DNA of 64,000 nucleotides from Rufibacter glacialis (GTDB lineage Bacteria; Bacteroidota; Bacteroidia; Cytophagales; Hymenobacteraceae): contig NZ_VKKZ01000025.1 in assembly GCF_008271745.1 (NCBI RefSeq), forward strand, positions 1-64,000. The letters run 5' to 3'. Every line of letters starts with the position of its first letter. Position 1 is the first letter of the stretch. Of this stretch, positions 8,873 through 18,399 are shown one piece after another. Position numbers and translations under genes: made by a program. The notes under the pieces are model-generated. The model had not been told where the DNA came from. It searched no databases and saw only the letters and a program-made list of their open reading frames with translations.

Positions 8873-10423
8873 CTATAGGTTGTTCTCTTTGCGAAGCACG
8901 CTGTGCTTTTTGCCATAGAGGAAGTAAATGGCGACACCTATGGCCATCCATCCCAATAACCGGTACCAGGTCTCAGAAGGCAAACCAGCCATCATGCCCA
9001 CGCATACCAGAATTCCCAGGATGGGTACCAACGGCACCAATGGCGTTTTGAACGGACGCGGACGGTCTGGTTCTTTCACGCGCAGGTACCATACCCCGCC
9101 GCAGACAATCACGAAGGCAAGCAAGGTACCAATAGACACCAGGTGCCCGAGTTCATCCACGGAGAAAGCACCGGCCACCAAAGCGCATACTACGCCAGTC
9201 AAGATCGTGCTCACGTGCGGCGTTCTGAACTTAGGGTGCAGCTTACCGAAGATAGGAGGCAGCAGCCCGTCGTTGGCCATGGTATAGAAAATACGGGGCT
9301 GGCTCATCAACATTACCAGCATCACAGAAGAAAGACCGGCAATAGCCCCAATCTTGATCAAATCACGCAGGAACGTATAGCCGGTTTTCTCAATACCCAC
9401 GGCAATAGGCTCCGCTACGTTCAATTGGCTGTAGTGTACCATGGCTGTTAAGATACCAGATACCAGAATGTACAGGATAGTACAGATCACCAAAGAACCC
9501 AAGATACCGATAGGCATGTCTTTCTGAGGGTTCTTGGCTTCCTGGGCAGTGGTGGAAACGGCGTCAAATCCAATGTAGGCGAAGAAGATCACCCCTGCGG
9601 CTCTGATTACCCCGCTCCAGCCGTACTCGCCAAAACCACCTTTGTTTTCAGGCAGGAAAGGAGTCCAGTTGGCAGCTGCTTCTTCTTGGTGGCCAATAAG
9701 GTATTTGGCACCGGCCAGGATGAACAGGATTACCACCCCTACTTTGATGATCACGGCAATGTTGTTGAACCTGGCTGATTCGCTCATACCTCGAACTAAC
9801 AGGATAGTTACCAAGGCAATAGCCAAGGCCGCCACTAAATTGAAGACACCGGTGGCATGCGGCAAGGTGGCAATATCCACGCCCTCGGCAGCCAGAGAAG
9901 AGGCTAACTGCTCTGTGATACGCACCCAAGAGCTAGTGCCGGGCAGCTGTACCAATTCCACGCCTGAAGCGTTGCTCCACTCCGGTGGCACGTTCACGCC
10001 CAGGTCGCGCAGGAAAGAGACCACATAGCCAGACCAACCTACGGCCACGGTGGCGGCACCAAAAAGGTATTCCAGGATCAAATCCCAGCCAATGATCCAG
10101 GCCACGAACTCACCCAAGGTGGCGTAGCCGTACGTGTAGGCAGAACCGGCAATAGGAATCATGGAGGCGAATTCAGCGTAGCACAGACCTGCGAACGCGC
10201 AGCCTAAGCCTGCCAGGATAAAAGCTAACACAATTGCTGGGCCGGTGTACTGAGCAGCCGCACTACCTGTTAACACGAAGATACCGGTACCAATGATGGC
10301 CCCTACCCCCAAAGCCACCAGATTGACCGGGCCCAAGGTTCGTTTAAGGTTGTGCGCCCCCTCACTGAAGGCGTCTGCGCTAAGCTTGTCAATGGACTTC
10401 CTGGCGAAAAGTTGGTTTGCCAT
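8873..10423 (-). CDS. APC-family amino acid permease
   Basis: 516-residue inner-membrane transporter with about 12-13 hydrophobic segments. The N-terminal motif LGVGAIIGTGIFVLTG is the unwound first helix that binds the substrate backbone in APC transporters. YAEFASMIPIAGSAYTYGY and GFDAVSTTAQEAKNP are further hallmarks of the cationic amino acid transporter branch. The C-terminus FKTPLVPLVPILG is also typical. The ATG at 10423 gives MANQLFARKS, the normal start for the family; the longer open frame is leader sequence. Monocistronic between its own promoter and terminator. The amino acid transported cannot be told from sequence alone. Confidence 0.93.
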   Translation of the reverse strand: MANQLFARKSIDKLSADAFSEGAHNLKRTLGPVNLVALGVGAIIGTGIFVLTGSAAAQYTGPAIVLAFILAGLGCAFAGLCYAEFASMIPIAGSAYTYGYATLGEFVAWIIGWDLILEYLFGAATVAVGWSGYVVSFLRDLGVNVPPEWSNASGVELVQLPGTSSWVRITEQLASSLAAEGVDIATLPHATGVFNLVAALAIALVTILLVRGMSESARFNNIAVIIKVGVVILFILAGAKYLIGHQEEAAANWTPFLPENKGGFGEYGWSGVIRAAGVIFFAYIGFDAVSTTAQEAKNPQKDMPIGILGSLVICTILYILVSGILTAMVHYSQLNVAEPIAVGIEKTGYTFLRDLIKIGAIAGLSSVMLVMLMSQPRIFYTMANDGLLPPIFGKLHPKFRTPHVSTILTGVVCALVAGAFSVDELGHLVSIGTLLAFVIVCGGVWYLRVKEPDRPRPFKTPLVPLVPILGILVCVGMMAGLPSETWYRLLGWMAIGVAIYFLYGKKHSVLRKENNL

Positions 10424-10485
10424 ATAATGCGTAGAAATTAGGGAATAGTTTGTTTGTAGTTTGTTTGTAAAAAGGCTTGAAGGGG

Positions 10486-10514
10486 CTAATATAAGTACTT
10501 TTCGCAAGAAGCAA
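10486..10514 (-). promoter_or_regulatory. Candidate promoter of the APC permease gene
   Basis: Minus strand TTG (complement of 10512-10514), 18-bp spacer, TATATTAG (complement of 10486-10493), one mismatch from TAnnTTTG. A second perfect -7-like TACCTTTG (complement of 10535-10542) lies upstream but lacks a -33 TTG at proper spacing. Either could be used. Confidence 0.45.
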
Positions 10515-10702
10515 TGCAGGGGTGCGAATTTGAACAAAGGTATAAAAAGCCGGTTTGGCCCTCCGCCAGGGGCATTTTACGCCCGATTTTCAAAAAATAG
10601 GCTTAAAATGGGTTCCTATAAAAAGAAATCCTGCCTTCGCTACTAACACCTGTAAGAAAGAGGATTTCTTTCTGAAGCCGGTCTGGAAGCTCGGTCACCA
10701 GG

Positions 10703-11335
10703 CTACAATTTGAACGCGACGCCGCCATTCAGCACCCCCTGCACTCCAAACCCTAGCTCGCCATACACCCGTACCCTTTTCCCGTATTGAACGCCAATCA
10801 AATGGAGGTGGGCGGCCGGGATTACCTCGGTAAGTTCCTGCGGTGGGGTTCCTTCAAACCAGGAACGGGTCACCAGTTGCAAGGCTCCCAGCGAGGCCCC
10901 TGAATACAAGGTTACTTTCTCCTCTTGAATCCATTTAAAGGAAAAGACAGGCATCACGGCCAGATAGCGCCGCGTTTCACGGGCAATCACTTTCTCATAG
11001 TCCATTGGCGGGTAGTTCGGATTTTGAGGGGAATCGGGTTCAAAGTAGCGGCCCTGCAGCGCCAGTTGCGTCAAGGAGGCGGAGAGCCCAAGGTCTACCT
11101 TTTCACTGAGGGCATACGAGTAGCTCAACTGGATGGGACCGTATTCGGCTCTTCTGTTCCGTTCCCAGACTACATCGGAAAAAATCCCCCGGAGGAACCC
11201 GTATAGGATACCTTGCACCGGGGCTCTCCCGTATCCTGCTGATAAGGTATGTTTCCTGGTTTGGCCGTAGCCGGAAGAGATCTGAAAAAGCAGAAGGAAT
11301 AATACAAGGCTTATGCGTTTCAAGTGATTGGACAT
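10703..11335 (-). CDS. Small secreted envelope protein, paralogue of the next gene
   Basis: 210 residues with a signal peptide ending SGYGQ (about residue 25). The remainder alternates short hydrophobic and polar stretches, as in small outer-membrane beta-barrels, and ends in a hydrophobic strand (LNGGVAFKL). The C-terminal 30 residues match the neighbouring protein closely: GVQYGKRVRVYGELGFGV here against GVTYGKKLKGFAEFGVGI there, both followed by a GV.NGG motif. Function unknown; I recognise no named family. The two genes lie in tandem with a 243-bp gap, so they arose by local duplication and then diverged strongly. Confidence 0.75.
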   Translation of the reverse strand: MSNHLKRISLVLFLLLFQISSGYGQTRKHTLSAGYGRAPVQGILYGFLRGIFSDVVWERNRRAEYGPIQLSYSYALSEKVDLGLSASLTQLALQGRYFEPDSPQNPNYPPMDYEKVIARETRRYLAVMPVFSFKWIQEEKVTLYSGASLGALQLVTRSWFEGTPPQELTEVIPAAHLHLIGVQYGKRVRVYGELGFGVQGVLNGGVAFKL

Positions 11336-11578
11336 GGATTTGGGCTACCTGAGGTTAATTTGAGATTATCTGCCTTTTTTGAAAACCACCGCCCAAACCC
11401 ATGGCGGCCCCATCCTACTCTACACGTCTATGCTGATTTGGTATTCCAAAGGCTTGAGGCCGCTCCAACCTACCAAACCGTTTCCGTTCCATTTTCAGCA
11501 AATCACCTTAAAAGGAGCGGACCTGGTAGCCGCCTGCCTCTTTATTTTTGAGAATTTTTTCCTAAAGTTACTACTCGG

Positions 11579-12163
11579 CTATAATTCCAAAGAAAGCCCC
11601 CCGTTGACCACGCCGGCAATGCCTACCCCAAATTCCGCAAATCCCTTTAGCTTTTTCCCGTAAGTCACTCCAACCAGGTTAAGTTGATACGCTTCGCTGG
11701 TTTCTCTTTTTGTGCTTTTAAGAAAGCCTTTCTCAGACCTTGATTCTTTCCTGAAATTGATTCCCACCATGTAATTAGAATAGGCATACCATTTTCCTGA
11801 CCACTTCCAGACAAAACCTACGTGCGGCATGATCGCCTGTGAGTGAAGGCGGTCTTCCCGCAGGTAAGAGGGGGTTTGCGTGGAGGTAAAGCGTGTGGTT
11901 TCCTTCACCATGGTCCACCCGAGTCCCAATTGCACGAATTTCTTGAAAGTGAAAGTATAGCTCATATTCAGAGGCCCCATCAATTTTTTGGTTTCCTGAA
12001 CAGAACTGGATTGCCCGCCGCTAACATCAAGGTCTAACCCCTGAATAGAGACAAACCCATAGCCTACTTTAAGGGAATGTTGGCTAGTTTGTGCCTCTAC
12101 CGGCAATAAGTGCAGGAAAAGGCAACACCAGAACAGGACAAGAATTCTAAGCGAGGCCATCAT
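11579..12163 (-). CDS. Small secreted envelope protein, paralogue of the previous gene
   Basis: 194 residues: signal peptide ending LPVEAQ, then YGFVSIQGLDLDVSGG, alternating strands and the conserved C-terminal block GKKLKGFAEFGVGIAGV followed by VNGGLSLEL. Size, architecture and C-terminus match the downstream paralogue at 10703-11335. An outer-membrane beta-barrel of about eight strands is the likeliest structure; this is inference. The start may be the first or second of two adjacent ATG codons. It is the first gene of the tandem pair and diverges from sbcD across 183 bp. Confidence 0.75.
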   Translation of the reverse strand: MMASLRILVLFWCCLFLHLLPVEAQTSQHSLKVGYGFVSIQGLDLDVSGGQSSSVQETKKLMGPLNMSYTFTFKKFVQLGLGWTMVKETTRFTSTQTPSYLREDRLHSQAIMPHVGFVWKWSGKWYAYSNYMVGINFRKESRSEKGFLKSTKRETSEAYQLNLVGVTYGKKLKGFAEFGVGIAGVVNGGLSLEL

Positions 12164-12346
12164 TAGGTATCAGTCCAAGTCACCTTCTAAATATAGCAAT
12201 TTTCCTTTACTAAAAACTCTGATGGTTTAACAGAGAAGCCTGGTTTTCAGAAATCTACGCTTGCCCAAATGATTCCCTGTATTCCGCAGGAATAAGGCAG
12301 GCTTTCGTATCTTAGCGCGCACTATTCTAGAGCACTGGACAGCGGC

Positions 12347-13615
12347 ATGATTCGGGTATTACACACAGCAGACTGGCATTTGGGGCAACGCCTCGCCAAC
12401 CAAGAACGCACAGAAGAGCATCGGGCCTTCCTTACCTGGCTTTGTGAGACCATCTGTGACCAGAACATTGACCTCCTGCTCATTGCCGGCGATATCTTTG
12501 ACACGGGTTTCCCCTCTAATACCGCCCTTAAGCTGTACTATGATTTCCTGCGGGAAGTAAAAGGCACCTGTTGCCGCGACTTGGTCATCATTGGCGGCAA
12601 CCACGACTCTATCTCCACCCTCAATGCGCCGGCCGAACTTCTGCGGCACCTCAACGTGCACGTGGTAGGCGGCGCCCCGGCCAAACCAGAGGACCAGGTG
12701 ATTGTGCTCTATAATGAAGAAAACGTGCCCAAAGCCGTAGTCTGTGCTGTCCCGTTCCTGCGCGACAAGGACGTGCGGCTTTCCGTGCCAGGTGAAACGG
12801 GTGAGGAGCGCGAGGCCCGGCTTAAGCAAGGCATCTGTGACCATTACACTCAATTAGTGCCCTTTATCCAGGAATACAAGGCCCAGGGGATTCCGGTGCT
12901 GGCTACCGGGCACTTATATGCCGCAGGCGGCAGCGCCTCTGAAAGCGAAAAAGAAATCCATGTGGGCAATCTGGGTCAAATATGCGGTGACCAGTTCCCA
13001 CCCGAATTCGATTATGTGGCCCTGGGGCACTTGCACCGGCCGCAGGTGGTACACAAGATGCCCCACATCCGCTACAGCGGATCCCCTATCCCGCTCAGCT
13101 TCTCAGAAATCACCGACCGGAAACAGGTGCTGCTGCTGGACTTTGACCAAGGCAAGCTTTCCGCTATTCAGGAACTGCCGGTGCCGTGCTGGCGCAAACT
13201 GGTGCGCTTCAAAGGCACCATAGAAGAACTGTTCCCCAAGATCCTGGCTTTTGACAACGCTGATCTGCCTAACCAAGCCTGGGCTGAGGTACAACTCCAG
13301 TACGAGCACAACCTCCATGACCACACCTCGCGGCTACAGGAGGCGTTTGCGCTGCAGCCCCAGGTCCAGTTGCTCATCCATCGGCCTCAACGTACCATAG
13401 ACCACCAATCGCTGGAACAGCAGGTGCCACAGGAACAAGATCTCGCAGACCTGAAACCCAAAGAGGTTTTCCTGAAAAAGTGCGAAGAAGCCCTGGAAGC
13501 CGATACTTACCAAAACTTGGTTTCCACCTTTGACGAGCTGTTGGAACTCATGGGCCAAGACCCGGCGGAACCCTTGGCCCTGATTTCTGCGGAAGGAAAA
13601 CTGCAGGAACAATAA
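12347..13615 (+). CDS. sbcD: Exonuclease subunit SbcD (Mre11 family)
   Basis: 422-residue metallophosphoesterase nuclease that with SbcC (Rad50-like) cuts hairpins and blocked DNA ends. The metal-binding motifs are all there: ADWHLG (D9, H11), GDIFD (D49), GGNHD (N85, H86) and a late GHLHRPQ. The capping-domain region follows (PHIRYSGSPIPLSF) and length is normal for SbcD. The partner sbcC normally follows directly, but here a hairpin and about 680 bp without a gene come next. Either sbcC is elsewhere or was lost. Family call is firm. Confidence 0.95.
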   Translation: MIRVLHTADWHLGQRLANQERTEEHRAFLTWLCETICDQNIDLLLIAGDIFDTGFPSNTALKLYYDFLREVKGTCCRDLVIIGGNHDSISTLNAPAELLRHLNVHVVGGAPAKPEDQVIVLYNEENVPKAVVCAVPFLRDKDVRLSVPGETGEEREARLKQGICDHYTQLVPFIQEYKAQGIPVLATGHLYAAGGSASESEKEIHVGNLGQICGDQFPPEFDYVALGHLHRPQVVHKMPHIRYSGSPIPLSFSEITDRKQVLLLDFDQGKLSAIQELPVPCWRKLVRFKGTIEELFPKILAFDNADLPNQAWAEVQLQYEHNLHDHTSRLQEAFALQPQVQLLIHRPQRTIDHQSLEQQVPQEQDLADLKPKEVFLKKCEEALEADTYQNLVSTFDELLELMGQDPAEPLALISAEGKLQEQ

Positions 13616-14297
13616 GCTATTCTTCCTTACCAGGTTTTGCCAGACTCCAACCTGGTGAGAATATTGGGAACCCTTTTTCCATTTACCAAAAGAAACAAGC
13701 TCCTAAACCCCAAGTGCCGTGGGTTTAGGAGCTTGTTTCTTTACAATAGCACAAAAAGAACCCTTATCCTGGAATAAGTTGGACTAAGTATCCGTCATTG
13801 ACCCCATCTTTTTCAACCTTCGGCGGAAAAAGAACATCGGCGCTAGGCCGGCTTCTATAGGTTCCTTCTTCTACGGGTAGTTTGGCCTGTTCTCCCAAAC
13901 TGGTTTAATTGTACTACTTGGGTCATCCCAGACAAGGTGGGTCGTGCTTTCTTTTGCCTGGGTTAAACTCCTGCTCCCCTTCTTACTTAAGCTAAAGGAG
14001 GCTTAATTTGCTCCTTCTCACCGGCTTTGCCGCCATTCCTAAAACTTCCTTCAAGGCAGAGGCTCTTAACCTTTCCTCGCTTCATAGAAAATCGTTATCA
14101 GGCTATTAGTATTATCAATTTGATTGATAAAAACAAAAACCTAACCTTTAAGGTATAAATCTTAGGAGAAACATTATAAATTACACATAACCTCTCCTCT
14201 TCCTGTTCTGGTTCTCTTGGGTGAAACCGTCGCAGGGAAGCACCTTCCTTAACAAGAAGCATACATGAAATTTACTAATCCCTAATCCTACCCATGC
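13616..14297. other. Intergenic gap between sbcD and catalase
   Basis: About 680 bp with no plausible gene. It holds an 8-bp hairpin (ACCAGGTT/AACCTGGT, 13629-13660) right after sbcD and the strong hairpin at 13689-13742. The part from 14085 is AT-rich and probably carries the catalase promoter, but I see no clear -33/-7 pair. No remnant of sbcC is recognisable by eye. Confidence 0.55.
13689..13742 (+). terminator. Strong hairpin terminator downstream of sbcD
   Basis: Perfect 22-bp stem (arms AAAGAAACAAGC... and ...GCTTGTTTCTTT) with a 10-base loop. A and T rich outer ends would stop transcription from both sides. Confidence 0.85.
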
Positions 14298-15905
14298 ATG
14301 GAAAAAGATCAAGAAAAAACAAACGGTCAGCCCGGGGGCAATGGCCAGGAGAAACAGAATCTCACTACCCGGCAAGGCCATCCGGTTACCGATAACCAGA
14401 ACATCCGCACCGTGGGCAACCGAGGTCCCGCCACGTTAGAGAACTACCATTTCATTGAGAAGATAAGCCATTTTGACCGGGAGCGGATTCCGGAGCGGGT
14501 GGTACACGCGCGCGGCGCCGGAGCACACGGAGTGTTTGAAGCATACGGCACTGTGGGCAATGAGCCCATTGCCAAATATACCCGCGCCAGGCTTTTCCAG
14601 GAAAAAGGAAAAGAGACACCGGTTTTTGTGCGTTTCTCTACCGTGGGCCACGGCGGCCACTCCCCTGAGACCTTGCGCGACCCCCGCGGTTTTGCGGTCA
14701 AATTTTACACCGAAGACGGAAACTGGGATCTGGTGGGCAATAACCTCAAGATCTTCTTCATCAGGGATGCCATGAAATTCCCGGACCTGATCCACTCCCA
14801 GAAACCAGACCCGGTGACCAATATCCAGAGCGGGGAGCGCATCTTTGACTTCATCGCCAATACCCCGGAATCCACCCACATGGCCACCTTCCTGTTCTCG
14901 CCCTGGGGAATACCGGCCAATTACCGCCAGATGCAGGGCTCCGGCGTGAACACCTACAAATGGGTGAACGCAGATGGCGAGGCGGTGCTGGTGAAATACC
15001 ACTGGGAGCCGTTGCAGGGCATCCGGAACCTGACCCAGGCAGAAGCCCAGGAGATCCAGGGCAAGAACTTCAACCACGCTACCCAGGACCTGTTTGAGGC
15101 CATCAGAGACGGGAACTTCCCGCAGTGGGAGCTTTGCGTGCAGATCATGAGCGATGACGAGCACCCTGAACTGGACTTTGACCCTTTGGATGACACCAAA
15201 CTGTGGCCCATGGAGCAATTCCCTTTCCTGCCCATTGGCAAAATGACCCTGAACCGCAACCCCGTTGATTATTTCAACGAGGTAGAACAAGCCGCCTTCG
15301 GGACCGGCGTGCTGGTAGACGGGCTGGAATTCTCAGACGACAAGATGCTGCAAGGGCGTACCTTCTCCTATTCAGATACCCAGCGCTACCGCGTAGGTGC
15401 CAACTACCTGCAGTTGCCCATCAACGCCCCCAGAAACAAGGTAGCCACGAACCAAAGAGGCGGCCAGATGTCTTTCCACTCAGATTTTGGCGAAGGCCAG
15501 AACCCGCACGTGAATTACGAACCCTCTACCCTGGGCAACATCAAGGAAGCCCCCAAAACCGGCAAAGACTACACCCCCCGGTATGAGGCCAACCTAGTGC
15601 GCCAGAAAATTGACCGCACCAATGACTTCAAGCAAGCCGGTGAGACCTACCGCAACTTCCAGGATTGGGAGCGCGACGACCTCATCACCAACCTGGTGAA
15701 TACCCTGGCTACCGCCGATAAGCGTATCCAGGATAAGATGATTGAGCACTTCACCCTCGCCGACGAAGATTATGGCCGAAGAGTAAGAGAAGGCCTGGCC
15801 CTAACCACCAAGTCTCACGAGGATAAAGGCCCCAGCGGCTCTATCTCTCCGCAGGAAGGCATAGAACAAGCCAAGCAAATGTCGCATCCGGCAGATCCGT
15901 ATTAA
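14298..15905 (+). CDS. Monofunctional haem catalase
   Basis: 535 residues; dismutates hydrogen peroxide to water and oxygen. Catalytic His about 70 lies in [13 protein letters not shown], the distal Asn in [14 protein letters not shown] (148/149) and the proximal haem-ligand Tyr at about 358 in [33 protein letters not shown] is a further family hallmark. The N-terminal 40 residues are hydrophilic ([15 protein letters not shown]) and there is no signal peptide, so it is cytosolic. Length fits the small-subunit catalases. It stands alone with its own terminator. An ankyrin gene often accompanies catalase in other bacteria; here one lies 27 kb away, so no link is claimed. Confidence 0.97.
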   Translation: MEKDQEKTNGQPGGNGQEKQNLTTRQGHPVTDNQNIRTVGNRGPATLENYHFIEKISHFDRERIPERVVHARGAGAHGVFEAYGTVGNEPIAKYTRARLFQEKGKETPVFVRFSTVGHGGHSPETLRDPRGFAVKFYTEDGNWDLVGNNLKIFFIRDAMKFPDLIHSQKPDPVTNIQSGERIFDFIANTPESTHMATFLFSPWGIPANYRQMQGSGVNTYKWVNADGEAVLVKYHWEPLQGIRNLTQAEAQEIQGKNFNHATQDLFEAIRDGNFPQWELCVQIMSDDEHPELDFDPLDDTKLWPMEQFPFLPIGKMTLNRNPVDYFNEVEQAAFGTGVLVDGLEFSDDKMLQGRTFSYSDTQRYRVGANYLQLPINAPRNKVATNQRGGQMSFHSDFGEGQNPHVNYEPSTLGNIKEAPKTGKDYTPRYEANLVRQKIDRTNDFKQAGETYRNFQDWERDDLITNLVNTLATADKRIQDKMIEHFTLADEDYGRRVREGLALTTKSHEDKGPSGSISPQEGIEQAKQMSHPADPY

Positions 15906-15929
15906 TCAGTTGTTTTTTAGAAAAGACCC

Positions 15930-15959
15930 GAAAAGCCGCCTCCGTAGAGGCGGCTTTTC
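15930..15959 (+). terminator. Catalase terminator
   Basis: Stem GAAAAGCCGCCTC / GAGGCGGCTTTTC with a CGTA loop, followed by a T-rich run, 25 bp after the catalase stop. Confidence 0.88.
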
Positions 15960-16117
15960 TTATTTTACCCCGGAGCTGCCCCATCGTTCTGGAGTTGCCC
16001 AACCTAACTGTTTCAAGCCTGTAATTTCATCAAGGCGAGGGCGCTCCTTTTCAGAGGTATTTGTTTCCTTTGCGTAAAAGATCACCCGCACCAACTACTT
16101 TCCCACTTACCCCTGCC

Positions 16118-17053
16118 ATGCAAAAAGAAGATTTAATAGCCACTCAAACCCGCATTTCCCCTTACATTCACCGCACCCCTATTCTTACCTCCCGGCTGCT
16201 GAATGAGATAGCCGGGGCAGACCTCTACTTTAAGTGTGAGAACTTCCAGCGCATGGGCGCCTTCAAGATGCGGGGCGCCATGAACGCCGTGCTGCAACTT
16301 TCTGAAGAACAGAAAGCCCGGGGTGTGGTGACGCACTCCTCCGGGAACTTCGCGCAGGCGTTGGCCCTGGCGGCCCAGAGTGTAGGGGCGCCGGCCTATA
16401 TCGTGATGCCAGAGAACGCCCCGCAGGTAAAGAAAGAGGCGGTGAAAGGCTACAGCGGGCAGATCATTGAGTGCGCCTCTACCCCCATAGCCCGTGAGGA
16501 AGTAGCGGCGCAGGTAGAGAAAGAAACCGGGGCCTTCTTCATCCATCCGTCCAATGACGAAGCGGTGATTCTGGGCCAGGGAACAGCCGCCCTTGAGTTA
16601 CTGGAAGACCAACCGGACCTGGCCTATATTTTTTCACCCGTGGGCGGCGGCGGCCTGATAGCAGGAACCGCCTTGGCAGCTCATTTTTATGGGAAAAACT
16701 GTAAGGTGATTGGAGGAGAACCCTTTGAAGCCGATGACGCTTACCGGTCGCTCCAGAGCGGAAAGATTGAATCCAATACCAGCACCAATACCGTGGCAGA
16801 CGGACTCAGGACCCAACTGGGAGATATCAACTTCCCCATTATCCGGCAGTATGTAGACCGCATCATACGGGTAGAGGAAACCGAGATCACCCAGGCTTTG
16901 CGCCTGATCTGGGAACGCATGAAGATCATTGTGGAACCTTCCAGCGCAGTAGCCTTGGCCGCCTTGCTGCGGGAGAAAGAAACCTTTGCCTGCCAAAAAA
17001 TTGGGGTGATTCTTTCTGGGGGCAACATAGACCTAACCCGTCTTCCGTTTTAG
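16118..17053 (+). CDS. PLP-dependent threonine/serine dehydratase-like enzyme
   Basis: 311 residues, fold-type II PLP enzyme. The Schiff-base lysine is K50 in MGAFKMRGA, the substrate-carboxylate loop is SSGNFAQA (about 75-82) and the phosphate-binding glycine loop is VGGGGLIAG. The end ILSGGNIDL is typical. There is no C-terminal ACT domain, so it belongs with catabolic threonine dehydratases and serine racemases, not with the isoleucine-feedback IlvA type. Expected reaction: deamination of threonine or serine to a 2-oxo acid, possibly also serine racemisation. The start at 16118 (MQKEDLIATQ) aligns with the family; upstream codons look like leader. No partner genes. Confidence 0.9.
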   Translation: MQKEDLIATQTRISPYIHRTPILTSRLLNEIAGADLYFKCENFQRMGAFKMRGAMNAVLQLSEEQKARGVVTHSSGNFAQALALAAQSVGAPAYIVMPENAPQVKKEAVKGYSGQIIECASTPIAREEVAAQVEKETGAFFIHPSNDEAVILGQGTAALELLEDQPDLAYIFSPVGGGGLIAGTALAAHFYGKNCKVIGGEPFEADDAYRSLQSGKIESNTSTNTVADGLRTQLGDINFPIIRQYVDRIIRVEETEITQALRLIWERMKIIVEPSSAVALAALLREKETFACQKIGVILSGGNIDLTRLPF

Positions 17054-17234
17054 GACCGTTTTCTGGAAAAGGCGTAGAAAAGGCAGTTTAATGGAACCCT
17101 GGGCTTCTTGGAGAGTAGACTCAGGCATCGTTTCAAGAATTGGGGCACCTCAGCAAGAAACTTTTACATCTCAATGCAGGACTTCCCGTATCTAGAAACT
17201 CACCCATCTACTTTGCACGATAAAGACTATAACT

Positions 17235-18293
17235 ATGCTAGAAACAAAAGGGTACGCCGCCTTTGACCCAAACTCCCCCTTAGCCCCCTTCAATTTTGAG
17301 CGCCGTGACGTGGGTGCCCATGATGTGTTGATCCAAATCCTGTTCTGCGGGGTCTGCCACTCAGACTTGCACACGGCCAAAGGCGAGTGGGGCGGCGCCT
17401 TGTACCCGGTGGTGCCGGGCCATGAGATTGTGGGCCGCATTCTAAAAGTAGGAGACCACGTGAAGAAATTCGCCGTGGGCGAAATGGCAGGTGTAGGCTG
17501 TATGGTAGGCTCCTGCCAATCTTGCCCCAGCTGTGCCGATGGCCTGGAGCAATACTGCGAAAACGGGTTCATTGGCACCTACAACAGCCCGGAACCCGGC
17601 TTGGAAACGCCCACCTATGGTGGCTACTCCAACCAGATCGTGGTGTCAGAGAACTTCGTCTTGAAAATACGCGAAGACCAGGATCTGGCCCGGGTTGCTC
17701 CTCTCCTGTGTGCCGGTATCACCACCTTTTCCCCTTTGCGCCATTGGGGCGTACGTCAAGGCCATAAAGTAGGCGTGGTGGGATTAGGGGGCTTAGGTCA
17801 CATGGCCGTTAAACTGGCCGCTTCCATGGGAGCTGAAGTGACCGTATTGAGCACCTCGCCCAACAAAGAAGCTGATGCCCAGGCGCTGGGAGCCCACAAA
17901 TTTGTGGTGACCAAAGACCAAGAGGCCCTAAAGGAAGTGAGCAGCTACTTTGACTTCATCATCAATACAGTTTCTGCCAAGGTAAGCCTTGATATGTACG
18001 CCAGCCTCCTGCGCCGCGACGGCACCATGATTCTATTGGGCGTACCGCCCGAGGCACCTGAGTTGCATGCCGGAACCCTTATCTTCGGGCGCCGCCGCAT
18101 TGCCGGGTCCTTGATAGGCGGCATTGCCGAAACCCAGGAGATGCTGGATTACTGCGCCGAGCACAACATTCTCTCTGACATTGAGGTCATCAACATCAAC
18201 CAGATCAACACCGCCTATGACCGCATGCTGGCCGGCGACGTGAAATACCGGTTCGTGATTGACATGGCCTCGCTGGAGAACACGAACGCGTAA
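17235..18293 (+). CDS. Zinc-dependent NAD(P) alcohol dehydrogenase (YahK/CAD-like)
   Basis: 352 residues of the medium-chain dehydrogenase family, cinnamyl-alcohol/aldehyde reductase branch. Catalytic zinc ligands: C41 (FCGVCHSDLH) and the GHE pair at 62-64. Structural zinc: C94, C97, C100 and C108 (GSCQSCPSC). The Rossmann motif VGLGGLGHMAVKLA follows. Such enzymes usually reduce a broad range of aldehydes with NADPH. It is monocistronic, ending at a very strong terminator shared with the convergent WD40 gene. The physiological substrate is not evident. Confidence 0.93.
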   Translation: MLETKGYAAFDPNSPLAPFNFERRDVGAHDVLIQILFCGVCHSDLHTAKGEWGGALYPVVPGHEIVGRILKVGDHVKKFAVGEMAGVGCMVGSCQSCPSCADGLEQYCENGFIGTYNSPEPGLETPTYGGYSNQIVVSENFVLKIREDQDLARVAPLLCAGITTFSPLRHWGVRQGHKVGVVGLGGLGHMAVKLAASMGAEVTVLSTSPNKEADAQALGAHKFVVTKDQEALKEVSSYFDFIINTVSAKVSLDMYASLLRRDGTMILLGVPPEAPELHAGTLIFGRRRIAGSLIGGIAETQEMLDYCAEHNILSDIEVININQINTAYDRMLAGDVKYRFVIDMASLENTNA

Positions 18294-18308
18294 GCCCTTG
18301 CTTTTCCC

Positions 18309-18374
18309 AAAAAAGGCCTGAAACAGGAGCGCCGGTCATTAAGTTGACCGGCGCTCCTGTTTCAGGCCTTTTTT
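18309..18374. terminator. Shared bidirectional terminator with a 30-bp stem
   Basis: Perfect 30-bp inverted repeat (outer arms AAAAAAGGCCTGAAACAG and its complement) around a TTAAGT loop. It lies between the convergent alcohol dehydrogenase and WD40 genes and offers A/T tracts to both. Confidence 0.9.
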
Positions 18375-18399
18375 CTTGAAAACACTCAAGAAATGGGTT

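Noticed and set aside
10461-10646. Plus-strand ORF of 61 codons upstream of the APC permease gene
   Set aside because: It lies in the promoter region of the minus-strand permease gene, has no family resemblance and no good start.
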